Shown here: positions 22,611 to 30,896 of the stretch, piece after piece
Layout: each line of letters begins with the position of its first letter
How positions within the stretch are numbered: position 1 is the first letter of the stretch
Virus record (IMG/VR): IMGVR_UViG_3300036828_000984
Span: 1 to 45,107 of that record
Length of the DNA: 45,107 nt
Reading direction: 5' to 3' (one strand)
Source of the DNA: a virus
The notes under the pieces: model-generated
Databases searched by the model: none
Seen by the model: the letters and a program-made list of their open reading frames with translations, nothing else
Told to the model about the DNA's origin: nothing
Made by a program: the position numbers and the translations under genes

Positions 22611-22623
22611 ATCATAGGAGACA

Positions 22624-22665
22624 ATGCGGGCTGACTCGCCGGATCCAACGGCGCGCCAGCCCTGA
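22624..22665 (+). CDS. Thirteen-codon ORF in a hairpin before endonuclease gene
   Basis: AGGAGA followed by ATG 22624 reads MRADSPDPTARQP and stop. Most of it lies in a hairpin with GGGCTG/CAGCCC and CCG/CGG stems (22627-22662). It may be a leader peptide or simply the remains of an initiation region displaced by the endonuclease insertion. Evidence is limited to the Shine-Dalgarno sequence and the structure. Confidence 0.25.
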   Translation: MRADSPDPTARQP

Positions 22666-22692
22666 CCACCAAAGTCTGATGTGGAGACTCCA

Positions 22693-23391
22693 ATGGCTGC
22701 GAAAAATATAAGTGCGCCTGAGTGCGTCGTCTATTGGCTCTATGATGATCAATGCATTTGCCCGTGGCGGCACGGCTACGTCGGGGTAACCTTCGAATGG
22801 CGGAAACGAATGGAGCGACACCGACGAAGGTTCGGTGCGCACATTCGCGTACAAGTTCTGTTTCGTGGAAACAAAAAGGAATGCTTGAATTTGGAATGGC
22901 GCTTGCGTCCACGCGCAGAGATCGGCTGGAACAAACATCCCGGCGGCTCAATGCACAGATTAGGTGCAAAGATGAGCCCAGAGAGCCGCAAGAAAATGAG
23001 CGAGGCTGGTAAACGACGGCCGCCAATTACAGAAGAGACCAGAGAGAAACAACGTATTAGGATGCTTGGAACAACTAATAGAGGGCGTATCGGGCAGCAA
23101 AAATCTGAGAAAGAAAAAGCGAAGATTGCTGCGGCTCATACAGGCATGAAGGCCAGCGCCGAAACTCTTCGTAAGCAGTCAGCACGGATGATCGGCACTC
23201 AATTGCATCTCGGATATACGCATAGCGCTGAAACGAAAGAGCGTATCAGATTGCAAAAAATCGGCGTTCCGGTCCACTCAGAAGAACACAAACAAAAATT
23301 GTCCGAACGCTGGAAAGGCAACAGTCTAACTAAAGGTCGTCCGTGGTCCGCTGCGAGACGGCTTCGATGGCTAACAAAATCTGCACGATAG
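22693..23391 (+). CDS. GIY-YIG homing endonuclease with NUMOD3 repeats
   Basis: 232 aa. The N-terminal part has VVYWLYDDQ then HGYVGVT, a GIY-YIG variant, with following Arg residues (EWRKRMERHRRR) in the usual position. From residue 100 on there are several NUMOD3-type DNA-binding repeats (SPESRKKMSEAGKRR, KEKAKIAAAHTGMKAS, SAETKERIRLQKIG, SEEHKQKLSERWKG). It is a free-standing mobile gene inserted between neck and sheath genes. GGAG lies six bases before the ATG. The DNA target cannot be told, but these enzymes usually cut near their own insertion site. Confidence 0.8.
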   Translation: MAAKNISAPECVVYWLYDDQCICPWRHGYVGVTFEWRKRMERHRRRFGAHIRVQVLFRGNKKECLNLEWRLRPRAEIGWNKHPGGSMHRLGAKMSPESRKKMSEAGKRRPPITEETREKQRIRMLGTTNRGRIGQQKSEKEKAKIAAAHTGMKASAETLRKQSARMIGTQLHLGYTHSAETKERIRLQKIGVPVHSEEHKQKLSERWKGNSLTKGRPWSAARRLRWLTKSAR

Positions 23392-23421
23392 TCGTGTGGA
23401 TTAAACAGAGGAGTGCGTGTC

Positions 23422-25758
23422 ATTCCAATTTCGTTCGCCGCGATTCCATCCGACATCAAGGTGCCGTTGTACTGGGTCGAAGTAGATCCGAGCATGGCCG
23501 GGCTACCAATGATTCACTTGCGATCATTGCTGGTCGGCACGATGCTTCCGAGCGGCACGGCGGATCCAGACATTCCAGTGATCATCGGCACACAAGCTCA
23601 GGTCGATGAGAAGTTTGGAATCGGTTCTGAGATTGCGCGAATGTTTAAGGCGTTCTTTTCTAACAACTTTGCGAATGAGGTGTGGGCGGGGCCAGTTTCA
23701 GAACCGGCTGGGAGTCCTGCGGCCGCGCAAGGCGCCATTGTTGTTACGGCGCCTCCGGAGCAGCCGGGTACGATTCATCTGTACATCGGCGGGCAGCATG
23801 TTGCTGTGAACCACGGCATCGATACGACTCAGCAGATTGCGCAAGAGATCCGTGATGCGATCATGGCGACGGGTGCCTATGCTGGTCAGATCGATGATCT
23901 TCCGGTGTCGGCTGCTATCGTTCAAGCGGCAACCGGTACCGGCGACGCCGTATCGTCCGGAATCAATCTGAGGGTGCAGTCGATAATTCCGGGGACGTCT
24001 CCCGGCATTGTGATTGGTGACTTGATAGCTGGTACCGGTATTCCGGCGGGCACGATTGTCACCTCGCAACTGAATGGCGTGACGGGCCAAGACGGCGACT
24101 ACACGTGCAGTCAGGACATGACGTCGGCGGTGACCGACTTCGATCTCAACTTGACGGCAACGGGTGACATCACGGCTGCGACTGGCGCCACCACGATCAC
24201 GGTCACGGGCGTGACGGCTTCCGGCGGCACGATCGAGAACGGTCGCAGCATACTTGCGGCAACCGGGAACGCGCCGCCGACCGGCATTCCAGCAGGCACG
24301 ACGATCGTCTCGCAGCTCACCGGCAACCCGCAGGGCGATGGTATTTATACGATCAGTCATGCGACGACTGCTGCAATAGCCACTCCCGTGGCCGTAAAAT
24401 TTGGTGTCACGGCGCAAGGTGTTGGAATCTCCTGGGGTCAAATCCTCGACGTGACCGGCGCCACCGGTACGATCGCCATTGGCGGGCAAGTGTCGGGGAC
24501 CGGCATTCCGCCGACGCCGCCGACCTTCGTCATGTCACAGACGTCCGGCACGCCGGGAGGTGATGGCACCTACATCATCAGCCAGGACGCTGATTGCGGC
24601 CCGGCGACCAGCCCCGTTCCCGTGACCTTCGCCGCGAGCGGCAATGCGGTGATTTTGACGTGCAACTGGAGAGGTGTCAGCGGCAACGACATCAGGATTG
24701 ATTTGAACTACTACGGCAAGATCGGTGGCGAAACGCTGGCGCCGGGTTTGCAGATCTCGTTGCCTCCTTCAAACTTCCTGACTCTGGGTTCCGGAACGCC
24801 CGATTTCACCAAGCTCATCACCAACATGGGTGAGACGGAATTCGAGTACGTGGCGATGCCATATACCGACGCGACCAGTTTGAATGCCTGGGAAGTGGAA
24901 TATGGATTTTCGGACAACGGACGCTGGGGTTGGAAACGTCAGCACTTCGGCCACGTCTTCTCGGCTCGACGTGGTGCGTTCTCTGATTTGATCGCGTTCG
25001 GCAACTCGCGCAACAGCGGTGTCGTCTCGGTGATGGCATTCGAGGAGACCGTGCCTACGCCGGTGTATGAGACGGCGGCGGCTTATACCGCAAAGGCGCA
25101 GCGATCGCTGAGCAATGATCCGGCACGGCCGTTGCAGACGTTGCAACTGCTCGGTTGTCTGCCGGCGCCGTTCCATGAACAGTTCAACTGGCTCGAAATA
25201 AACGATCTGGCCTGGAACGGAATGGCGATCCAAAAAGTCTGGCCCGGCAGTGGTTACCCGCAGATCGCCCGAGAACAGACGACTTATCAGCTCAACAACT
25301 ACGGGTACAGCGATGACGCCTACGAGCTTGTCACCACGCTGGCGACGCTGGCATTGCTGATTCGCAATCAGCGTTACAACATCACCAGCAAATTCCCGCG
25401 CCACAAATTGGCCGACGACGGTACGCGTTTTGGGCCGGGGCAGGCAATTGTGACTCCGGGCATTCTCAAGGCCGAGCTGGTGTCGGAGTATTACATCGAT
25501 GAGTACAATGGTCTCGTCGAAAACGCCTCGGCTTTTGTACAGAACCTAATCGTGGAAAGGGATCCAAATAACCCGAACCGGGTGAACGTCCTGTATCCGC
25601 CTGATCTGATCAATCAGCTCCGCATCTTCGCCGTGCTGGCACAGTTCCGGCTCCAGTACGATCGTGGTGTCGATGCAGAGATAATCGGGCCGAGTTCGCA
25701 ATACTACAGCGGCAGCGCTCAGGCATCGACATTGCCGCCCCTGACGTTCGGCGCGTGA
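23422..25758 (+). CDS. Tail sheath protein (Mu gpL-like) with inserted modules
   Basis: 778 aa if translation begins at ATT 23422 (IPISFAAIPSDIKVPLYWVE), which follows GAGGAG at good spacing. A GTG at 23413 overlaps that Shine-Dalgarno sequence. The N-terminal and C-terminal parts fit Mu-type contractile sheaths (SFAAIPSDIKVPLYW; TTYQLNNYGYSDDAYELVTT; RFRLQYDRGVD-like tail). Between about residues 195 and 403 lie three related beta modules with a G-I-P-x-G-T-x-x-x-S-Q pattern (GTGIPAGTIVTSQLNG, GIPAGTTIVSQLTGNPQGDG, SGTGIPPTPP) inserted in the outer domain. It forms the contractile tube jacket. Confidence 0.85.
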   Translation: MPISFAAIPSDIKVPLYWVEVDPSMAGLPMIHLRSLLVGTMLPSGTADPDIPVIIGTQAQVDEKFGIGSEIARMFKAFFSNNFANEVWAGPVSEPAGSPAAAQGAIVVTAPPEQPGTIHLYIGGQHVAVNHGIDTTQQIAQEIRDAIMATGAYAGQIDDLPVSAAIVQAATGTGDAVSSGINLRVQSIIPGTSPGIVIGDLIAGTGIPAGTIVTSQLNGVTGQDGDYTCSQDMTSAVTDFDLNLTATGDITAATGATTITVTGVTASGGTIENGRSILAATGNAPPTGIPAGTTIVSQLTGNPQGDGIYTISHATTAAIATPVAVKFGVTAQGVGISWGQILDVTGATGTIAIGGQVSGTGIPPTPPTFVMSQTSGTPGGDGTYIISQDADCGPATSPVPVTFAASGNAVILTCNWRGVSGNDIRIDLNYYGKIGGETLAPGLQISLPPSNFLTLGSGTPDFTKLITNMGETEFEYVAMPYTDATSLNAWEVEYGFSDNGRWGWKRQHFGHVFSARRGAFSDLIAFGNSRNSGVVSVMAFEETVPTPVYETAAAYTAKAQRSLSNDPARPLQTLQLLGCLPAPFHEQFNWLEINDLAWNGMAIQKVWPGSGYPQIAREQTTYQLNNYGYSDDAYELVTTLATLALLIRNQRYNITSKFPRHKLADDGTRFGPGQAIVTPGILKAELVSEYYIDEYNGLVENASAFVQNLIVERDPNNPNRVNVLYPPDLINQLRIFAVLAQFRLQYDRGVDAEIIGPSSQYYSGSAQASTLPPLTFGA

Positions 25759-25788
25759 TCTTCTAAACAGTCTCGATCCCGGAGAGCC

Positions 25789-25835
25789 CTGTCGCTCGAC
25801 GACAGTAATCAGGGAAGGGCCGTGTAAGTCGGCCC
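25789..25835 (+). promoter_or_regulatory. Two hairpins between sheath and tube genes
   Basis: CTGTCG/CGACAG (25789-25805) and GGGCC/GGCCC (25817-25835, followed by ACACTTTT). The second could be a weak terminator or mRNA-stability element that adjusts tube against sheath expression. Confidence 0.45.
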
Positions 25836-25863
25836 ACACTTTTGGAAAAAGGAGGACACTTCG

Positions 25864-26229
25864 ATGGCTATAAGATTCGCTGGCGTGGCGTTCGTCATGG
25901 TTGATGGCGCGCAGGAGCCGCTGCGCGGGGATCTCACGATTTCCCCGAACAGCTTGGAAAGAACGATGATCGCGGGCCAAGACGGAATTCACGGATATCA
26001 GGAGTTGCCGCGGGTGCCGTACATCGAGTGCAGTTTGAGCACATTGCCGCAGGTCTCGGTGGATGCGCTCGAACAGCAAACGAATGTGACCGTGGTCGCA
26101 CAGCTTGCCAACGGGAAGCAATATTCCCTGCAAGAGGCAACTTGCAAGGGAGGCATCGAGATCAACGCCCGTGACGGCCAGATGCGCGTGAGATGGGAGG
26201 GGACTCGCTGCAATGAGATGGGATTCTAA
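25864..26229 (+). CDS. Tail tube protein (Mu gpM-like)
   Basis: 121 aa, MAIRFAGVAFVMVDGAQEPL, with the conserved pattern RGDLTISPNSLERTMIAGQD, then GYQELPRVPYIE, of Mu-type tail tube proteins. It polymerises into the inner tail tube under the sheath. A strong GGAGG lies eight bases before the ATG. The sheath-tube order matches Mu-like tails. Confidence 0.9.
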   Translation: MAIRFAGVAFVMVDGAQEPLRGDLTISPNSLERTMIAGQDGIHGYQELPRVPYIECSLSTLPQVSVDALEQQTNVTVVAQLANGKQYSLQEATCKGGIEINARDGQMRVRWEGTRCNEMGF

Positions 26230-26231
26230 GA

Positions 26232-26750
26232 ATGAACAAGCCAATCCGTGAGGGTTTCATCCAACAAGAGACGGTCGAAGTAGAGGTGTCGACGGAAGAA
26301 GCTCCGCCGCCGGCATCGGTGGTGGTGGAAGCGGAGGACGTATCGGAAAAGCCGTCCTATGAGGAACTGGAAGCGGAGGTCAAGCGGCTGCGCGAGCGGC
26401 TTGCGCCTCCGCCGGACGCGTGGCCGCTGGTGATCAAGCTTCGCCATCGGCCGATCAAGGCGCCTGGGAAAGACGGCAAGGAGGTAATGATAAACGAGCT
26501 GTCATTCCGCGAACCGCGAGCGAACGATATGATCAAAGCTGGCGGCAATCCCGTGCGCGTCGCATTCATGGGCGTCGTCGATGGGCAGTCCAACTACGAT
26601 TATATGATCGACGATCATCGCATGACGAAGGTCATGGCAAATTTGATGGGCATTCAGGATGCTTATTTGCTGGCCCTCGATCCTCGCGACTATGCTTCCG
26701 CGGCGTACAGGTTGCGCCGTTTTTTTATCTCGGATCAGGGGCTGTGGTAG
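26232..26750 (+). CDS. Tail assembly chaperone, short form (Mu gp41-like)
   Basis: 172 aa. A disordered acidic N-terminus with a short coiled coil (YEELEAEVKRLRERLA) precedes the conserved Mu gp41-type domain (WPLVIKLRHRPIKAPGKDGK, INELSFREPRANDMI, then MGIQDAYLLALDPRDY). Its reading frame carries T-TTT-TTT at 26720-26726, where ribosomes can slip back one base to make the long form. It acts in tail tube and tape-measure assembly and is usually absent from the virion. Confidence 0.85.
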   Translation: MNKPIREGFIQQETVEVEVSTEEAPPPASVVVEAEDVSEKPSYEELEAEVKRLRERLAPPPDAWPLVIKLRHRPIKAPGKDGKEVMINELSFREPRANDMIKAGGNPVRVAFMGVVDGQSNYDYMIDDHRMTKVMANLMGIQDAYLLALDPRDYASAAYRLRRFFISDQGLW

Positions 26751-26914
26751 ACCCGGACGAATTCATTCTGAATTGCTACCGGCTCGCTGATCGCTACCAC
26801 ATGGATCCAGAATATTTGTTAGACATGCCGATGTCGCGCGTCGCGATGCACGTCCACTACACCGTCAAGCTCATCGAGGCGCAGGCGCGCGCTCGCGGGA
26901 AGAGTGATGGCTGA
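26232..26914 (+). CDS. Tail assembly chaperone, -1 frameshift long form
   Basis: Slipping at T-TTT-TTT (26720-26726) joins codons 1-165 of the short form to a second frame reading YLGSGAVVDPDEFILNCYRL and ending ARARGKSDG, about 227 aa in total. The second part has no good start of its own. This copies the gpG/gpGT arrangement of lambda and related pairs in Mu-like phages. The end overlaps the tape-measure start. Confidence 0.8.
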
Positions 26915-29585
26915 GCAAGAAGAACTTCAGCTTCGCGTAACGCTGGACGATCAGGCAAGTGCGCAGCTTTCCGCGTTGCGTGGCCAGCTTGATCAGATGC
27001 GCCAAGCTGGTCCCGTCACTGCGCAAGTGCAGCAGGCATCTCCGCAGATCGTTGCTGCCATCGGTGACGTGGTGAAGCAACTCAGCGCGATGGCGCAACA
27101 GATTGGTCAACTGCCAGCGCAAATTACTACGGCAATGTCTTCGGCCGTGCAGGGATTGCAGCAGGTACAGACCCAACTGACGCAAATTGGCACGCAAGTG
27201 CAGCAGAATGCGCAAGCGGTCGCAGCCGTGCCCGGACATGTGGCTCATGGCGCGCAAGCGCTCGGCTCGGCAATTCGGCAGGCTGGCTTCTTTGGTGGCA
27301 TCGCGGCTGGCGTTACCACGGAGTTCATCGGTCAACTTAAGGCACTTGGTAACAATCTCCTCGAACGTGCCACCGACTTCAAGGGCCTCGCCAACTCGAT
27401 GGAGAATCTTGAGACTCATGCCCGCGGCGTCGGCCAGACAATGACGGGATATAAGGGGCTAACGGAGCAACTCCAATTAGGAGGTATGAGCGCAGAGCAA
27501 GCGCAAAAAGTGGTCAGTCAATTTTCTGATCTGAGTTTGGAATTGAAACAATACGGTGCGGAGAACGCGCCGACTACCCATCGGCTCATACAGGATACTG
27601 ATCCGGCAACCACAAACTACATCTTGAAGACGATGAAGGCGATGGAGGGCGCCCCGATAGAGAAGCAGATCAATCTGTGGACCGAGCTGCGGGAGAACAT
27701 GCAGCAGACGATGCAGGCGGCGGGCAAGGGTGAGGGATTCGAGGCGGCGTGGAAGGAAATTTCGCAGCGCGCGGGCATTGATCCTGAAGCGTTTGAAAGA
27801 CTGAAGCAGGGCGTACGCCTTAAGAAAGAACTTGATGCGCCGGGACGTGAGGCAAATTATCAGGCGCGTACGGAGGAAACGAAGAAGTTTACTTATGAGA
27901 GCGCGAAAGCGCAATTGCTCTGGAAAGACATCGGGGAAAGCATTGCCGCGAGCCTGTTGCATGGTCTCGGACTCAACAATGCCATGGGCGAGTTGAATAC
28001 TTGGTTAGAACGTATTCGTGTTGATGCTGAAGCATTTGAAAAAGCGTGGCGAGATGTTGATTTTGATCACGCATTGGAACAGCTCGGGAAGATGGAACCG
28101 GCGATCAAGCCATTCCTAGATGAGATCAGGACATTCGTTACAAAGGATCTAAAAGACCTTGAGAAAAGTCTTAATAGCATTCTGGAATGGGAACACGGCA
28201 TTGGCAAAGCCAGCAAGGAACCCGATGTAGGAACCAAGATCCAACGTCGCGAACTGGAACAGCGTGGGTGGAGTGATGAGCAGATAGATGAATACTTTAA
28301 GAAGCATCCGTTGCCGCCTGATGCTCGAAAGCCATATACCTACGACGATTTGAAAAAGTGGTTGCATGGAGGAAAAGAAGCATCGCCGCAGTCACAGGAG
28401 CCCAGCGCTATAGAGAAATATTTTGGACGCAAATTTGGTCCTCGGACAGGTGTGCCTGAAAGCGACATACGCGAGTACGAAGGCGCGGCTCCTCCGGCTC
28501 CTCCGACTCCTCCGACTCCTCCGACTCCTCGGACTCCTCCGACGTCGTCAACAGATTTGACAGCGGAGCAACAAGAAAGATTGCAGCGTCGCTACACGCG
28601 AGGCGGGGCAGGGGCGCCACCTCCGCAGCAGCCGACGGGGACAGAGCTGACACCAGAGCAACAAGAGCAATTGCAGCGTGGCGGAGGCGAGGCACCTCAG
28701 CAGCCGACGCAGGGCAAGCCAATCATCGTTCCTCCAATCGATGTGAAACCGCAGCAACCACGCCCCCCGCGCGATCACACACCGCACTCATTGCGCGAGC
28801 GGCAGAAACGTGAGGAGGAAGAGCAGCAAAAGCGGGAGCAAGATGAGCGAGAGCCAGAGCTTAAACCTTTAGGGCCATTTGATCCAATCCCGACTCCGCC
28901 TCCTCCCGGTCCGAACGAGGGGAGGGCTGCTAATGTTGATCCATCACAAAGGTTTCCTCAGTTTCCTAGATCGAGCCGCGTCGAGGATTATCGGCCTCCT
29001 GGCGGCGGTGAATATCATTCCATGCTTGATCCCGATGCCACAGCGAAACAGCAGCAATTTCTCAAGGAGTATAACGAGCGACTGAAAATGCCAGAGGGAC
29101 AAGCTTGGCTGAATACGAAAGAACCGAGCTTTCCTACTGGGTCGCCGCTTGAAAAGCTCATAGAAGGAGCAGACAAATATATCAAAGGTGCGGTTGCGCA
29201 CAGTAGTCGTCGTCGCCTTGAGTCTTGGGGAAAGGCGTCGTCATCGCAGTTCGTGGGGACGGATGAAGCAGCAGATCAACCGTCGAGCTTTGAAAACCGG
29301 TTCGGCGTATGGCCTGGGATGGGCGCCGATAAATTGGATCAGACATCCGCGAAGCTCGACGAAGCCGCCAATCAAAACGTCAACATCAGCGGAGCTGGTA
29401 AAATTCAAGTCGATGTGCGCGCCCCGCCGGGTACCAGCGTTGCCGCGCAAAGCGACGGATTCTTCAAATCGACTGAGATCACTAGAATGACACAGATGAT
29501 GCCGGCGGACTTCGGGCCGGGGCCGGTGACGGGGGTAAGCGCTGGCCAAGGGGTCGCCGCCAACGGGACCGTGGGGGCTGCATAG
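26907..29585 (+). CDS. Tape-measure protein
   Basis: 892 aa from ATG 26907. The N-terminal 120 residues are Gln-rich helices with repeated QLPAQI/QVQTQLTQIG-type heptads. A hydrophobic segment follows (AGFFGGIAAGVTTEFIGQ, about residues 130-147), then long helical regions. The C-terminal third is unusual: a Pro/Thr block (PAPPTPPTPPTPRTPPTS), a repeated LT-A/P-EQQE-R/Q-LQR unit and a highly charged Arg/Glu/Gln stretch. Position after the frameshifted chaperone is diagnostic. It sets tail length and passes into the host envelope with the DNA. Confidence 0.8.
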   Translation: MAEQEELQLRVTLDDQASAQLSALRGQLDQMRQAGPVTAQVQQASPQIVAAIGDVVKQLSAMAQQIGQLPAQITTAMSSAVQGLQQVQTQLTQIGTQVQQNAQAVAAVPGHVAHGAQALGSAIRQAGFFGGIAAGVTTEFIGQLKALGNNLLERATDFKGLANSMENLETHARGVGQTMTGYKGLTEQLQLGGMSAEQAQKVVSQFSDLSLELKQYGAENAPTTHRLIQDTDPATTNYILKTMKAMEGAPIEKQINLWTELRENMQQTMQAAGKGEGFEAAWKEISQRAGIDPEAFERLKQGVRLKKELDAPGREANYQARTEETKKFTYESAKAQLLWKDIGESIAASLLHGLGLNNAMGELNTWLERIRVDAEAFEKAWRDVDFDHALEQLGKMEPAIKPFLDEIRTFVTKDLKDLEKSLNSILEWEHGIGKASKEPDVGTKIQRRELEQRGWSDEQIDEYFKKHPLPPDARKPYTYDDLKKWLHGGKEASPQSQEPSAIEKYFGRKFGPRTGVPESDIREYEGAAPPAPPTPPTPPTPRTPPTSSTDLTAEQQERLQRRYTRGGAGAPPPQQPTGTELTPEQQEQLQRGGGEAPQQPTQGKPIIVPPIDVKPQQPRPPRDHTPHSLRERQKREEEEQQKREQDEREPELKPLGPFDPIPTPPPPGPNEGRAANVDPSQRFPQFPRSSRVEDYRPPGGGEYHSMLDPDATAKQQQFLKEYNERLKMPEGQAWLNTKEPSFPTGSPLEKLIEGADKYIKGAVAHSSRRRLESWGKASSSQFVGTDEAADQPSSFENRFGVWPGMGADKLDQTSAKLDEAANQNVNISGAGKIQVDVRAPPGTSVAAQSDGFFKSTEITRMTQMMPADFGPGPVTGVSAGQGVAANGTVGAA
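28495..28545 (+). repeat. CTCCGA microsatellite in tape-measure gene
   Basis: About eight tandem copies of a six-base unit close to CTCCGA, coding for the PPT/PPR block. Slippage would change the length of the Pro-rich linker without shifting the frame. Confidence 0.7.
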
Positions 29586-29611
29586 GGCTGGCGTCCCGGC
29601 GTGAATAAAGT

Positions 29612-29680
29612 GGCCCCGGACACGGTGTAACTGGGTGACAGAACTGATGTGGTCCGGGGCCTGATCGTGGTCTTACACGA
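29612..29680 (+). repeat. 30-nt-loop hairpin, copy 5, with tail hairpin
   Basis: Stem GGCCCCGGAC (29612-29621) pairs with GTCCGGGGCC (29652-29661); the 30-nt loop carries ACTGGGTGACA. A tail hairpin TCGTG/CACGA (29665-29680) follows. It lies 26 bases after the tape-measure stop codon and fills the intergenic space before the gpN genes. Confidence 0.85.
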
Positions 29681-29724
29681 CGCCCTGATCCTTCACCCGC
29701 GGGCGCGGCAATGCAAGTGCAAAT

Positions 29725-30222
29725 ATGAGCCAGATAACCGACATCCACAATCCATGGCGCGATTCGTTCCAACCTGCGAACTTCGACGGCGCGCAATTCT
29801 TCTGCGAGATCGGCGCGTACGAATGCGGCCAGCGCATCGTGATTCATGAGTTTCCAAAAAAGGATGAATGCTATACGGAGTTGATGGGGCGGCGCTATTA
29901 CGCTTTCACCGTTCGCGGGTACTGCATCCAGAGCAGCAAGGAGCCGGACTACCGGACGAAGCGCGACGCGCTGCGCGACAAGCTCGACGAAGGGCAGGCC
30001 GGGGATCTGACTCTCCCGTTCATGAAGCCGAAGCACGTCATCTGCCGGCAATATCGATTGACCGAAGATGAGCATCTCGGTGGCTACTGCGTGTTTGATA
30101 TGACTTTCGCGGAAGCCTCAACGCCGCCGTTCAAGCCGACGCCGGCGCCAGATTATTTGTTGCTTCAGGCGGCCGATACGCTGCAAGCGCGCACGCTGAG
30201 CATCATGGCGGGAGGCGTGTAG
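29725..30222 (+). CDS. gpN-like (DNA circularisation family) N-terminal half
   Basis: 165 aa. The pattern NPWRDSFQPANFDGAQFFCE, then GYCIQSSKEPDYRTKRDALR, then LEDGQ-like and CRQYRLTEDEHLGGYCVFDM, matches the N-terminal domain of Mu gpN-type proteins, which link the tape measure to the baseplate hub. In most phages this is one longer protein; here a TAG ends the frame directly before the ATG of the next gene in the same frame. Confidence 0.8.
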   Translation: MSQITDIHNPWRDSFQPANFDGAQFFCEIGAYECGQRIVIHEFPKKDECYTELMGRRYYAFTVRGYCIQSSKEPDYRTKRDALRDKLDEGQAGDLTLPFMKPKHVICRQYRLTEDEHLGGYCVFDMTFAEASTPPFKPTPAPDYLLLQAADTLQARTLSIMAGGV

Positions 30223-30891
30223 ATGTTTAGAGAGGACTCTCTAGAGGCGCAGCCAATCGTCGATGCTGCGCTGGTGGCGCTGCTCTCGTGGGCGCCGACG
30301 CGGGGGCGTGATGGTGCCAATCTGCGAGAGCAAGTGAACTCGGTGCGGGCGCAGGCTGTCACGCTTTTGCAAGCGGATGCGATCGGTGATGATCTTGCCG
30401 CGTGCTTCGATCTCGCTGTGACGACCGGGATCAATCTTCAACAGGTCGAGCGCGTGCGGCAGATCGCAGAGGCTACCGCCCCGACGACTCCTGGGGCGCA
30501 GATGATCAAGGACTCGCTTATACAGCTCGCGTTTTGCACTCAGGCGCGTCTCATTGTTGCCATGACGTTTGTCAGCCGCACGGACGTTGAGAACGTGCGC
30601 GCGATGATAAACGCCAGCTTCGCTCCGGCGGAAGAAGCGATGGCCGATCAGATGGACGCAATGACGTATAGGGCAGTGCTTTCTTTGCATGCCGCGATCT
30701 CATTCTTTCTGACCCAGACGGCGCGTCCGCTGCCGCAAATGCTCACCTATCGATTCTCCTATCCGAGATCTACACTGGCGATCGCGCAGCGACTTTACTC
30801 GGATGCCACGCGAGCAGACGAGATACTGAACGAAAATCAAATCGTTCATCCGCTCTTTGCTCCGATGATGGGAAGGGCCTTATCGGCTTAA
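30223..30891 (+). CDS. gpN-like C-terminal half
   Basis: 222 aa, helical, MFREDSLEAQPIVDAALVAL. It lies in the same frame as the gene before, separated only by TAG. GGGAGG lies seven bases before the ATG, inside the end of the upstream gene, so re-initiation is efficient. It ends with YPRSTLAIAQRLYSDATRAD, followed by a short C-terminal tail typical of the end of gpN-like proteins. Read together the halves give the usual full length of this family. Confidence 0.7.
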   Translation: MFREDSLEAQPIVDAALVALLSWAPTRGRDGANLREQVNSVRAQAVTLLQADAIGDDLAACFDLAVTTGINLQQVERVRQIAEATAPTTPGAQMIKDSLIQLAFCTQARLIVAMTFVSRTDVENVRAMINASFAPAEEAMADQMDAMTYRAVLSLHAAISFFLTQTARPLPQMLTYRFSYPRSTLAIAQRLYSDATRADEILNENQIVHPLFAPMMGRALSA

Positions 30892-30896
30892 AAAAC

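Noticed and set aside
22681-22695. GTGGAGACTCCAATG as another copy of the minus-strand leader
   Set aside because: It shares only GGAG and CCAATG; no CTTGCAA hairpin precedes it.
7619-29661. Long-loop hairpins as ordinary intrinsic terminators
   Set aside because: Copies 1-6 have no T-run on either strand; only copy 7a is followed by one. A general terminator role does not explain the fixed loop.
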